Shown in pieces: positions 7,980-16,313 of a stretch of DNA of 64,000 nt. Position numbers and translations under genes: made by a program. The DNA comes from Citricoccus muralis (lineage in GTDB: Bacteria; Actinomycetota; Actinomycetes; Actinomycetales; Micrococcaceae). The stretch lies in NCBI RefSeq assembly GCF_029637705.1, contig NZ_CP121252.1:3065676-3129675 (forward strand), written 5' to 3'. Within the stretch, counting starts at the first letter, position 1. Each line of letters opens with the position of its first letter. The notes under the pieces are model-generated. The model did no database searches and was not told where the DNA came from. It saw only the letters and a list, made by a program, of their open reading frames with translations.

Positions 7980-9712
7980 CGGATGCCCCCTGTCGCGGTA
8001 CCGGATCCGTGGCTGGTGCCGTCCAGTCGCACCGGTGCTAGCTCATCCCACTGGTCCCCGGGGCCCGGGTTCTCGGGGGCGCTGCTGCCGCCCAGGTGCC
8101 GGACCACGCCCCACACTGCGTTCAATGCGGTGGTCACCGCGCCCTCAGCCCAGCCGGCGGTGAAGGAAATATCGTCGCCGGCCAGGAAGATTCCGCGCTG
8201 GTGCGTCTCCAGTTCGTCCTGCATGAAGTGGCCGAACAGCCGCTGTTGGTACCGGTAGTGACCGGGCAGATTGTTCTTGAAGGCACCCATGAAGTTCGGG
8301 TCGGCCTCCCAGGACACCGTGATCGGTTCGCCCACGATATGCGAGCCGATGTCCAGCCCCGGGTAGATCTTGTGCAGCGAGTGCAGCATCAACCGGGTGC
8401 GCTCGGTGGCGTCCAGGGCCAGCCACTTCAGGGCGTCGTCGTTCCAGGTGTAGGACAACAGCATCGCCGCTGGCTGGTCGGGCCCTTCGTCCAACAGATA
8501 GGTGGCACGCGGAAGCCGGTCGGTCAGCGTCATCGACATCACCGGGCGCCCCGTCTCCGGATCGATATCCCGCCAGAACGGCCGGTCCACCATCACGAAG
8601 GTCTTGGAGGAGAGCATGTAGTGACTCTTCTCGATCGCCGTCCACATTCCCGCTGGGAACAAGGATTCATCCGTGTAGATCCGGCTCGAGAGCAGCCACG
8701 ACTGGCAGGTCACGACGGCGGAGGCGAACTCGCGGGTGCGCCCCCATTTTTCGGTGATCCGGATCCCGCCACCAGGCAGCTTTGAGTTCTCCCCGCGGTG
8801 GATCCCGGTGACCGCGCCCCGCGGGGTGCCGCCGTGCAGGGAGGCCAGCGAGGTGCCGGCCGGCCAGTGCACCATCTGCGTGGGCACGTGCTCCCACAGT
8901 TCCAACGGGAGCCGCTGCGCCCCGCCCACGATGCCGCGGTGCTGGTCGTCGGCGTCGGTAAACACCACGCGCAGCACCTCCAGAATCGAGTTGGTGAAGT
9001 CGGTGTCCCAGCCGCCCGACCCGAAGCCGACCTGGCCGAAAGTCTCCAGGTGCTCGAAGCTGAGCTCACCGAACGCCCGCGACGACGCCAGGAACCCGTA
9101 GAACGATTCGTCATCGAATTTCACCACGAGCTCGTTCCACAGCCGTTTCAGCGTGGCGGTGTCGCGGGCACGAATCGCGGTCTGCACGGCGTCGAGTTCG
9201 GCGTCTTCCACCAGGGCCCGCTTCCAGGCCTCGGCCACCTCGCGGTAAAAGTCCGGCAGATCTTCGGCTTCCTCGGCGTAGACGGTCTCGTTCTTCAGCT
9301 CCACCACCGTGGAAGGGGTGACGTCGGCCAGCGGGTTCGGGAACTCGCGGGTTTCCAACCCCAGCTGGTCCACATAGTGGTAGAAGGCCCGGCCTGAGGT
9401 GGGGAAACGCATCCCGCCTAGGTCGACGACGACGTCGGAGTTGCCCTCGAACGACTGTGACTTGAGGCGTCCTCCGATCGCCCCGGCCTCGTAGACCACC
9501 GGCTTGAGCCCCATTTTCATCAGTTCGTAAGCGGTGACCACCCCGGCCAGTCCGGCGCCCACCACGGCCACCTCGGTGCCGTAGGCCGATGCGGGCACGG
9601 AGCCCAGACCTGCGGGGTGGGAGAGGTAATGGTCGTAGCTGAACGGGAAGTCCGGGCCGAGCATGGTCAGCGGTCCGGTCTCGGGTGTCGGCCCGGTCTG
9701 TGGTGCGCTCAT
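7976..9712 (-). CDS. Flavin amine oxidase-family amino-acid 2-monooxygenase, probably arginine-specific
   Basis: 578 aa, similar in length to lysine 2-monooxygenase (DavB) and tryptophan 2-monooxygenase. The FAD-binding Rossmann motif [21 protein letters not shown] is near residues 48-68, followed by [12 protein letters not shown] and DLGGMRFP. The C-terminal FAD motif is [29 protein letters not shown]. Such enzymes oxidatively decarboxylate an amino acid to the amide. Coupling with a ureohydrolase and a DavA-like amidase points to L-arginine giving 4-guanidinobutyramide. L-amino-acid oxidase activity is the main alternative. Start overlaps the ureohydrolase stop by 4 bases. Confidence 0.75.
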   Translation of the reverse strand: MSAPQTGPTPETGPLTMLGPDFPFSYDHYLSHPAGLGSVPASAYGTEVAVVGAGLAGVVTAYELMKMGLKPVVYEAGAIGGRLKSQSFEGNSDVVVDLGGMRFPTSGRAFYHYVDQLGLETREFPNPLADVTPSTVVELKNETVYAEEAEDLPDFYREVAEAWKRALVEDAELDAVQTAIRARDTATLKRLWNELVVKFDDESFYGFLASSRAFGELSFEHLETFGQVGFGSGGWDTDFTNSILEVLRVVFTDADDQHRGIVGGAQRLPLELWEHVPTQMVHWPAGTSLASLHGGTPRGAVTGIHRGENSKLPGGGIRITEKWGRTREFASAVVTCQSWLLSSRIYTDESLFPAGMWTAIEKSHYMLSSKTFVMVDRPFWRDIDPETGRPVMSMTLTDRLPRATYLLDEGPDQPAAMLLSYTWNDDALKWLALDATERTRLMLHSLHKIYPGLDIGSHIVGEPITVSWEADPNFMGAFKNNLPGHYRYQQRLFGHFMQDELETHQRGIFLAGDDISFTAGWAEGAVTTALNAVWGVVRHLGGSSAPENPGPGDQWDELAPVRLDGTSHGSGTATGGIR

Positions 9713-10671
9713 CGCTGTCCTCCGCTCATGGCTGAAACGAGTTCGTACACCAGGTGGCTGGCGGCGATCCCGGTGAGCTGGGCGTGATCATACGCCGGGG
9801 CCACCTCGACGACGTCAGCGCCCACAATATTCAGGTCGGACAGCTCCCGGATCACCCGCATCATTTCCCGGCTGGTCATCCCACCGGCCTCGGGGGTTCC
9901 GGTGCCCGGGGCGTGGGCCGGGTCCATCACGTCGACGTCGATGGAGATGTACACGGGGGCATCCCCCAATCGGGCGCGCAGCCGGTCAATAGCAGCGGCG
10001 ATACCGTGCTCCTCGATGTCCACGCTGCCGGTGATCTGGAAGCCGAGTGCGGCGTCCTCGTCGAGGTCCCGCTTGCCATACAGGGGGCCACGCGTGCCCA
10101 GGTGGGCGCTGGCGGTCAGGTCGATAAACCCCTCCTCGGAAGCGCGGCGGAACGGGGTGCCGTGGGTGACCGGGGCGCCAAAGTAGGTGTCCCAGGTGTC
10201 CAGGTGCGCATCGGCGTGCAGCACCGCCACCGGGCCGTGCTTCTCGGCCATGACCTTCAGCAACGGGTAAGCGATCGTGTGGTCGCCGCCAATGCATACC
10301 AGACGGTCAGCGCGTTCCAGCAGGGCGCGGGCACCGTCGGCCACCTGGGCCACCGCCTCGTCCAGGTTGAACGGGTTGGCCACGATGTCTCCGGCGTCGG
10401 CGACTTGAGCGACGGCGAACGGGGAGATGTCCTGTGCCGGATTGTAGGGGCGCAGCAGCCGGGAGGATTCGCGCACGTGGTTGGGGCCGAAGCGCGCGCC
10501 GGGGCGGTAGCTCACCCCGGAATCGAAGGGCACCCCGGCCACCGCAATGTCGGCGTGGCCGACCTCGTCCAAGGTGGGCAGCAGGGCGAAGGTGGCGGGC
10601 CCGGCATAGCGCGGGGTCTGCGCTGAATCCCGGGGGCCGATCGGGGCAGTGGTATCCGAGTGCGGGGTCAT
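9709..10671 (-). CDS. Ureohydrolase (agmatinase/guanidinobutyrase family)
   Basis: 320 aa from ATG 10669-10671, preceded by CTGAGGAGAG; a longer reading upstream lacks a ribosome site. Binuclear manganese motifs are all present: [17 protein letters not shown] and [19 protein letters not shown]. The family hydrolyses guanidino compounds to urea plus an amine. Agmatinase and guanidinobutyrase cannot be told apart by eye. Because it is coupled to a flavin amino-acid monooxygenase and faces a DavA-like amidase, 4-guanidinobutyrate (yielding GABA and urea) is the favoured substrate. No arginine decarboxylase is seen nearby, which weakens the agmatine reading. Confidence 0.85.
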   Translation of the reverse strand: MTPHSDTTAPIGPRDSAQTPRYAGPATFALLPTLDEVGHADIAVAGVPFDSGVSYRPGARFGPNHVRESSRLLRPYNPAQDISPFAVAQVADAGDIVANPFNLDEAVAQVADGARALLERADRLVCIGGDHTIAYPLLKVMAEKHGPVAVLHADAHLDTWDTYFGAPVTHGTPFRRASEEGFIDLTASAHLGTRGPLYGKRDLDEDAALGFQITGSVDIEEHGIAAAIDRLRARLGDAPVYISIDVDVMDPAHAPGTGTPEAGGMTSREMMRVIRELSDLNIVGADVVEVAPAYDHAQLTGIAASHLVYELVSAMSGGQR

Positions 10672-10935
10672 GCAACTCTCCTCAGAAGGTGATCTACAGC
10701 ACGGTCTTGTGGGTAACCTACGCGCAGAATCCGCGGGCGGCAATCACCGGAACCGCCTCGGAAACCCTCCGAAACCGCGTTTGTGTCGCCACCATCTCAC
10801 CATCGCACGGCAGGACCGCCAACGATTCTCCATTGTGCCGCGATACTGCTCACTGCGCACATCATCTGCGCCGAATTCGCCGCGGAGTGTGTCCCAGCCC
10901 TCACCACGGTAGCGGTCTGCGGGCATACTGGGACC
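10672..10935. promoter_or_regulatory. Divergent promoter region of the ureohydrolase and DavA-like amidase genes
   Basis: 264 bp of non-coding DNA separates two divergent coupled units. The plus side ends with a CATACT -10 six bases before the amidase ATG. The minus side has a GAGGAGAG ribosome site. A shared operator for the Lrp-type regulator encoded at 11730 is expected here; the pair GTGC (10833-10836) and GCAC (10857-10860) is only a weak inverted repeat. No confident operator is claimed. Confidence 0.5.
10924..10929 (+). promoter_or_regulatory. Likely leaderless -10 element (CATACT) of the DavA-like amidase gene
   Basis: CATACT is followed by 6 nt and then the ATG at 10936, and no Shine-Dalgarno is present. 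With transcription starting about 6-7 nt after the hexamer, the mRNA would begin at the start codon. Confidence 0.5.
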
Positions 10936-11733
10936 ATGAAAATCGCCGTGTTCCAGGAAACCGCCGAACCATTGCGGATCGAGCACAATCTGGGTCTGAT
11001 CAACGACGCCGCCGCTGCCGCTACCGAGCAGGGGGCCACGCTGTTGCTCACCCCGGAACTTTTCCCGGTCGGCTACGCGCCCGCGCGCGTGCGGGCCGAG
11101 GTGAGTGACGACGACGTCGCCGCCGCGCACCACGCCCTGGAGGAGATCGCCCGTCGTCACGCCATCGCCCTGGTGTACAGCCTGCCCGACGACGGCGCCC
11201 CCGAGCACCGCGGCATCACGGCCACCCTGGTGGACGCGACGGGTCAGCGCCTGGCCCACTATCAGAAGGTGCACCTGTTCGGACCCGAGGAGCGTGCCGC
11301 CTTCACTGCCGGCGATACCCCGCCACCGGTGGTGCACTACGGCGGCCGCGCTCTGAGCCTGGCGGTCTGCTACGACATCGAGTTCCCAGAGATCGCCCGG
11401 GCCGCGGCCACCGCGGGTGCGGAACTGTTGCTGGTGCCCACCGCCCTGGCCGGGGATGCCCCCGAGATTCCGCGGCTGCTCGTGCCGGCCCGCGCCCTGG
11501 AGAACCGGATGACGGTGGCCTACGCCAATCACACCGGGGTGGAGGACGGGCTCGATTTCGACGGGCGCAGCGTGGTGGCCGGTCCCGATGGCGCGGTGCT
11601 GGGCTCGCTCGACGGCGCCCCCGGGCTGCTCGTCGTCGACGTGGGCCCCCGCCCCACCCCCGGACCGGAGGGACCCTGGTATCTGGAGGACCTACGGCCC
11701 GAAGTACACCGGACCTGGCTGGATGCCGGATGA
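10936..11733 (+). CDS. Carbon-nitrogen hydrolase, DavA-like omega-amidase (probable 4-guanidinobutyramide amidase)
   Basis: 265 aa from ATG 10936. The nitrilase-superfamily triad is visible: Glu41 (TPELFPVGY), Lys111 (HYQKVHLFG) and Cys145 (AVCYDIEFPE). Length and sequence layout (CYDIEFPE, ARALENRMTVAYANHTGVED, YLEDLRPEV) follow 5-aminopentanamidase DavA of lysine catabolism. DavA acts on the amide made by a flavin amino-acid monooxygenase, the enzyme type encoded divergently at 7976-9712. With a ureohydrolase in the same cluster the likely substrate is 4-guanidinobutyramide. Its stop overlaps the ATG of the Lrp regulator. Confidence 0.8.
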   Translation: MKIAVFQETAEPLRIEHNLGLINDAAAAATEQGATLLLTPELFPVGYAPARVRAEVSDDDVAAAHHALEEIARRHAIALVYSLPDDGAPEHRGITATLVDATGQRLAHYQKVHLFGPEERAAFTAGDTPPPVVHYGGRALSLAVCYDIEFPEIARAAATAGAELLLVPTALAGDAPEIPRLLVPARALENRMTVAYANHTGVEDGLDFDGRSVVAGPDGAVLGSLDGAPGLLVVDVGPRPTPGPEGPWYLEDLRPEVHRTWLDAG

Positions 11734-12629
11734 CGCGCGACGTCGACGAAGCCCTCATCCAGGCGCTGCGCGAGGACGGCCGCGCCACCTACCGCGAGCT
11801 CGCCGCCCGGCTCGGGGTGCAGCGCTCCCTGGTCTCCACCCGGGTGCGCGCCCTGCTGGATTCGGGCCAGATCCGCATCGTCGCCGCGGCCGACCCGGCG
11901 TTTCTCGGCGACCGCGCCCTCGCCCACGTCTCCATCACCGGTCACGGGGACCTGTCCGCGCTCATCGAGGGGCTGTGCGCCCGCCCGGAGATCCCTCTGG
12001 TGTCCACAACGTCGGGTCCGGTGGATGTGGTGGCCGAGGTGCACGCCGCCGATGAAGCCGCCCTGCGGGAAACGCTGCGCTGGATTCGCGGGTTACCCGG
12101 CGCGGAAACCGTGCGGGTGAACCTCTACACCGACGTCGTGCGCGGTACTTTCGCCTCGCATTTCACCGGAACCGGCACCGTGGACCTCATTGACACCGCC
12201 CTCATCGAGCAGCTGCGTCACGATGGTCGCACCAGCTACCGCGACCTCGCCGAGCAGGTCCGGCTCTCCCAGACGGCGGTGCGGGCCCGGGTGCACCGGA
12301 TGCTCGACGCCCGGATCCTGAAGATCAGTGCGGTGGTGCGCCAGGATGCCGCTTCCGACCGGGTGAAGGTCGGCGTCGGGCTGAACCTGGGCGGGGACGA
12401 GCGGTCCGTGTTGGCAGCGCTGGCCGAGAGCCCGGAGGTCGAGTTCACCGCACTCACCCTCGGCGGGTTCGACCTGATTGCCACGGTGGCCGGGGCCTCC
12501 CCGCGCGAACTCTTCGCCCGCTTGGACCGGCTCAAAGCGCTCGACGCCGTGCACCGGCTCACCAGCTGGCTGCACCTGCGCACCGTGAAGGAAGACTACT
12601 CCCGCGCCGTCTCCGCCGCGCGCGCGTAG
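11730..12629 (+). CDS. Tandem (duplicated) Lrp/AsnC family transcriptional regulator
   Basis: 299 aa, twice the normal Lrp length. Two winged-HTH units are seen: residues ~1-50 (DEALIQALREDGRATYRELAARLGVQRSLVSTRVRAL) and ~150-200 (DTALIEQLRHDGRTSYRDLAEQVRLSQTAVRARVHRM), each followed by an alpha/beta ligand-binding (RAM/ASNC-like) region. It is coupled by ATGA to the amidase gene, so the regulator is probably local and responds to arginine or a pathway intermediate. Fused double-Lrp proteins occur in actinobacteria. Confidence 0.85.
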   Translation: MTRDVDEALIQALREDGRATYRELAARLGVQRSLVSTRVRALLDSGQIRIVAAADPAFLGDRALAHVSITGHGDLSALIEGLCARPEIPLVSTTSGPVDVVAEVHAADEAALRETLRWIRGLPGAETVRVNLYTDVVRGTFASHFTGTGTVDLIDTALIEQLRHDGRTSYRDLAEQVRLSQTAVRARVHRMLDARILKISAVVRQDAASDRVKVGVGLNLGGDERSVLAALAESPEVEFTALTLGGFDLIATVAGASPRELFARLDRLKALDAVHRLTSWLHLRTVKEDYSRAVSAARA

Positions 12630-12660
12630 CCGTCAGTCTTTCGCGCCCGCGCGCGTGAAC

Positions 12661-13470
12661 CTATGCCCGCCGCGTCCGGTACCGCAGCAGCAGCTCGTTC
12701 CCGCAGCGCAGCACCCCGGTCAGTTCCATCTCGGTGGGCACGGCGGACGTCCCGCGGGTAATCCGCCCCGCCAGCCCGGACTCGACGGTGGGGGCGGCGG
12801 TCAGGCACAGCTCGTCCACCGCCCCGGCCGCCAGCAGCGCGGCGAACAGGGTAGGGCCGCCCTCGCAGTGCACCCGGTGCAGCCTGCGAGCACGCAGATC
12901 CGCCCGCAGTAACCCCACATCAAGCCCCGTTTCACCCACGACGACGACGTCAGCCACCTCGCTCAGCGCGGCCCGCCGCTCGGCGTGCAATCCGCCCCCG
13001 TCAGCCCCGGCTCCGCTGGTTCCACCGCGATGCGTGTACACCACCGGTCGCACCGGCGCCTCGGTGAAGATCGGCGAGTCCGGGTCCAGATCGAGCCGGC
13101 CGGACACCAGCGCGAACACCGGCTGCTCAGGCATCCCGCGGTCCCGGCGCCACGCGACGGCGTCGTCGTCGAGCACCATGGCCCCGTATCCCTCTTTCCG
13201 CGCGGTGCCGGCCCCGAGCATCACCACATCGGCCTGGCGGCGCAGCAACTCGAACACCGCCTCGTCCCCGGCGGTGCCCAGCGGACCGGACACCCCGCCC
13301 CGGGTCACCGCGCCGTCGAGACTCGTCACGAAATTCACCCGCAACCAGTCGTGCGCCTCCCCCTGACGCTCAGGAAACGCGTAGTGCTCCAACAGCTGCG
13401 CCGGGCTCAGGTCCTCGGCCGGGTCCGGCCACAGCCGGTCGATCCGCACGTTCTCGTCCTTCGTCCCCAT
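12661..13470 (-). CDS. RibD C-terminal/dihydrofolate-reductase-like pyrimidine reductase family protein
   Basis: 269 aa. The RibD_C fold is indicated by WLRVNFVTSLDGAVTRGGVSGPLG, ADVVMLGAGTARKEGYG, a nucleotide-binding VVVVGETGLDVGLLRADL and HCEGGPTLFAALLAAGAVDELCLTAAP. There is no deaminase domain, so it is a stand-alone reductase. Its substrate may be a riboflavin intermediate, but no other rib genes are present. It lies 27 bases downstream of folP2 on the same strand and may be in that operon. A role in a reduced pteridine or F420-type pathway cannot be excluded. Confidence 0.8.
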   Translation of the reverse strand: MGTKDENVRIDRLWPDPAEDLSPAQLLEHYAFPERQGEAHDWLRVNFVTSLDGAVTRGGVSGPLGTAGDEAVFELLRRQADVVMLGAGTARKEGYGAMVLDDDAVAWRRDRGMPEQPVFALVSGRLDLDPDSPIFTEAPVRPVVYTHRGGTSGAGADGGGLHAERRAALSEVADVVVVGETGLDVGLLRADLRARRLHRVHCEGGPTLFAALLAAGAVDELCLTAAPTVESGLAGRITRGTSAVPTEMELTGVLRCGNELLLRYRTRRA

Positions 13471-13497
13471 CAGATCCGCCTCTTCCGGTCAGTACGC

Positions 13498-14403
13498 TCA
13501 CACATTGTGGGTGGGATGCGTGTTGTGTTCCAGGCGCACCGGGGTCCTCCACCCCAGAATCGCCTCGGTCATCCGGGCGGCATCCACCGCGGCGACGACG
13601 TCGTGCATCCGCACAATCCGCGCCCCGGCCAGCACGCACGCCACCATCGCTGCCACAGACCCGGCCCCGCGCTCGTGTTTCGGCCGGTCCAGCACCTCGC
13701 CGATGAAGTCTTTGTTCGACACCGCCGCCAACACCGGCGCCCCCAGCCCGACCATCTCGTCCAGCCTGCGGGTCAGCTCCAGGGAGTGCAGCGTGTTCTT
13801 GTCCAGGTCATGCCCCGGATCGAGGATGATCCGCTCGGCCGGCACCCCGGCGTCGATGGCGCGCCGCATCCGCACCTCCAGAAAGTCCCGCACCTCGGTC
13901 ACGACGTCGTCGAACCGCGCCGCCGGTTTCTCCTCCCGCGGCGGCCCCACACTGTGAGTGATCACCACGTGCGCGCCCGATGCCGCCACCACCTGAGCCA
14001 TCTCCGGGTCGCCCAGTCCGGAGGTGTCATTCACGACGGCGGCCCCGGCCTGCACCGCCGCCCGAGCCACCTCGGCGCGGTAGGTATCCACGGAGATCAC
14101 GACGTCGGACTCGGCCGCCACCGCTTCAACCACCGGGACCACTCGGTCGATCTCCTCGTGCACCGATACTGCGGGCCCGCGCCCGAACGGCACGCCGCCG
14201 ATGTCGATCCAGTCCGCCCCCTGCTCGGCGGCCCGCAGCCCTGCCGTCACCGCCCGATCCAGTTCGAACGTGACTCCGGCGTCGTAGAACGAATCGGGGG
14301 TGCGGTTGATCACCGCCATCACCGCTATCTGGCGGGAGAAGTCGAAGGTGCGCCGCCCGATTCTGCGCACCTGTTGCTCAGGCCCTGGAGTCGTCCGGCT
14401 CAT
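13498..14403 (-). CDS. folP2: Dihydropteroate synthase homologue, FolP2 type
   Basis: 301 aa from ATG 14401-14403, which overlaps the stop of the dehydratase gene. The TIM-barrel landmarks are MAVINRTPDSFYDAG, GADWIDIGGVPFGRG, ISVDTYRAEVARAAV, VVNDTSGLGD and IILDPGHDLDKN. The NRTPDSFYD form, in place of the usual NVTPDSFSDGG, resembles mycobacterial FolP2, a paralogue reported to lack normal DHPS activity. No folE, folB or folK gene is nearby, unlike the standard folP operon. A genuine DHPS activity is therefore doubtful. Confidence 0.8.
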   Translation of the reverse strand: MSRTTPGPEQQVRRIGRRTFDFSRQIAVMAVINRTPDSFYDAGVTFELDRAVTAGLRAAEQGADWIDIGGVPFGRGPAVSVHEEIDRVVPVVEAVAAESDVVISVDTYRAEVARAAVQAGAAVVNDTSGLGDPEMAQVVAASGAHVVITHSVGPPREEKPAARFDDVVTEVRDFLEVRMRRAIDAGVPAERIILDPGHDLDKNTLHSLELTRRLDEMVGLGAPVLAAVSNKDFIGEVLDRPKHERGAGSVAAMVACVLAGARIVRMHDVVAAVDAARMTEAILGWRTPVRLEHNTHPTHNV

Positions 14404-15461
14404 GGGCGCACCAGCTCGGCGAACCGGTCCAGGTCGATATTGCCGCCAGAGAGCACGACGCCGATGCGCAACGGTCCCTCTTCGGCAGACCCAGCAGCGC
14501 CCGCAGACCCAGCAGCCAACCACGCCTGGGCTCCGGCCAGGCCCAGGCATCCGGTCGGCTCGACCACCGTTTTCAGGTAGGTGGCCATGAACCGCATCTG
14601 ATCCACCAGTTCGGCATCCGAAACGGTGAGGATCCCGGCAGCGTGGGCTTGCACCACCGGGAACGTCACGGCCCCCACCTGGGCGGTCTGCGCGCCGTCG
14701 GCGATGGTCTGCGGCACCGGAATCGTCACCCGTTCGCCGCGCTCCAGCGACTGCTTCACGTCGTCGCCGGCCTCGGGCTCCACCCCGTACACCGCGCACT
14801 CCGGGGCCACCGCAGCCGCCGCCAGCAGCGACCCCGCCAGCAATCCGGCCCCGCCGCAGGGCACCAACAGCGCGTCCAGCGTGGCCCGGTCAGCACCGGA
14901 CATCTGCGCGACGTCCTCGAACAGCTCCAGGGCGGCCGTGCCCTGACCCGCGGCGATGTGCGGGTGATCAAACGGCGGGATGATGTGCCCGCCGGTGCCG
15001 GCGGCGAGCTGTTCCGCCATCGCCACCCGATCCTCGGTGTAGCGGTCATAGGGGACCACCTCCGCACCGTAGCCGAGGGTGGCCTCCAGCTTGGCCGCCG
15101 GGGAGTCCTCGGGCATCACGATGGTGGCGGTGCGCCCCTGCAGGCGGGCAGCCAACGCCACCGCCTGCGCGTGGTTGCCAGAGGAGTAGGCCACCACCGG
15201 GTCCCCGGCGGGTAGCCGGTGCAGGGCGTTATAGGCGCCGCGGAACTTGAACGCGCCGATCCGCTGCAGGTTCTCGGCCTTCAAAAACACCTGCACCTCG
15301 CGCCCGGCCGTCTCGCTCCACCCCCGGTTCAGTCGCGTCGAGGTGAGCACGGGGGTGCGGTGGGCGACGCCGTCGAGCACGTCCGCGGCGGATCGGACGT
15401 CGTCGACAGTGGGCACGGCCGAGACGGCAACAGAATCAGCGGGAAGAGCAGAATCAGACAT
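14400..15461 (-). CDS. PLP-dependent serine/threonine dehydratase family enzyme
   Basis: 353 aa from ATG 15459-15461. The PLP lysine is Lys72 in GAFKFRGAYNAL; the substrate loop YSSGNHAQAVA and the phosphate-binding glycine segment PCGGAGLLAG follow. There is no C-terminal ACT regulatory domain, so the enzyme matches catabolic threonine/serine dehydratase or serine racemase types. Its stop overlaps the folP2 start, making a two-gene coupled unit. A TAGGCT hexamer lies 7 nt before the ATG, overlapped by GAAGG, so leaderless or short-leader initiation is possible. Confidence 0.85.
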   Translation of the reverse strand: MSDSALPADSVAVSAVPTVDDVRSAADVLDGVAHRTPVLTSTRLNRGWSETAGREVQVFLKAENLQRIGAFKFRGAYNALHRLPAGDPVVAYSSGNHAQAVALAARLQGRTATIVMPEDSPAAKLEATLGYGAEVVPYDRYTEDRVAMAEQLAAGTGGHIIPPFDHPHIAAGQGTAALELFEDVAQMSGADRATLDALLVPCGGAGLLAGSLLAAAAVAPECAVYGVEPEAGDDVKQSLERGERVTIPVPQTIADGAQTAQVGAVTFPVVQAHAAGILTVSDAELVDQMRFMATYLKTVVEPTGCLGLAGAQAWLAAGSAGAAGSAEEGPLRIGVVLSGGNIDLDRFAELVRP

Positions 15462-15468
15462 AGCCTTC

Positions 15469-15474
15469 AGCCTA
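15469..15474 (-). promoter_or_regulatory. Likely -10 element (TAGGCT) of the dehydratase gene
   Basis: On the minus strand TAGGCT stands 7 nt before the ATG at 15461. The intervening GAAGGCT also looks like a Shine-Dalgarno, but it is very close to the start, so leaderless initiation fits better. Confidence 0.45.
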
Positions 15475-15505
15475 GCCGCGCGACGCCCACCCACCGAAGA
15501 GGCCG

Positions 15506-16270
15506 TCACTGCGCGGTGTATCCGCCGTCCACGGGAATCGACACCCCGGTGAGGTAGCTCGCTTCGTCCGACGCCAGATACGCCACGGCCGCCGCGGTGT
15601 CAGCGGTGGTGCCCAGCCGACCCAGCGGAATCTGGGAGACCACCGCCGCCAACGCGCCCTCGGGGTCGTCCTGGTCGGAGAGCCAATCCTCGATCAGCGG
15701 CGTCTTGGTCATGCCGGGGGCCACCGCGTTGACCCGGATCCCGTGCGGGGCCAGCTCCACCGCCGCACCGCGCGTGTAGGCCAGCAGCGCACCCTTCGAG
15801 GCGGTGTAGGTGGTCAGGGTGGCCACGCCCACGCTCGCCAGGCGGGAAAGCACGTTGATGACGGCACCGCCCCGTACCGAGAGCGGCTCGACGGCGGCGG
15901 AGGTCATCGCCATCGCCGCGAACGTGTTGATGGCGAACACCTCAGAAATCTCGGACACCGGAGTATCGGCGATCAGACCCGCGTGCCGACGCCCCGCGTT
16001 ATTGACCAGCACGTCGAGCCGACCGAACCGCTCCAGCACCTCGCCCACCACCTGCGCCGGTTCGCCGGGCGCGGTCAGGTCGGCGGCGATCGCGAGCACC
16101 GGTCCAGACTCCGACTGCCCCACCCCGTCGTCGTGTCCCGAACCAGCCGTGCGGCTGGTCACCACCACCTGGAACCCGTCGGCCGCGAGCCGCTGGGCGA
16201 TGGTCAGCCCGATCCCGGAGGATCCGCCGGTCACCAGCGCCACGCGCCTCTCATCCGATCCTGTGCTCAT
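15506..16270 (-). CDS. SDR family NAD(P)-dependent oxidoreductase
   Basis: 254 aa from ATG 16268-16270, with GGGAGG five bases upstream. The classical SDR motifs are present: cofactor loop TGGSSGIG, NNAG, the catalytic Ser (INVLSRLAS) and Tyr-x3-Lys (YTASKGALL), and the C-terminal YLTGVSIPVDGGYTAQ. The substrate is unknown. It is followed by the dehydratase 44 bases downstream and preceded by the amidohydrolase gene, all on the same strand, so co-transcription is possible. Confidence 0.85.
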   Translation of the reverse strand: MSTGSDERRVALVTGGSSGIGLTIAQRLAADGFQVVVTSRTAGSGHDDGVGQSESGPVLAIAADLTAPGEPAQVVGEVLERFGRLDVLVNNAGRRHAGLIADTPVSEISEVFAINTFAAMAMTSAAVEPLSVRGGAVINVLSRLASVGVATLTTYTASKGALLAYTRGAAVELAPHGIRVNAVAPGMTKTPLIEDWLSDQDDPEGALAAVVSQIPLGRLGTTADTAAAVAYLASDEASYLTGVSIPVDGGYTAQ

Positions 16271-16313
16271 CGTGCCTCCCTTTGCTCGAGTCCTGGTCGC
16301 TCCCGGATACTCT

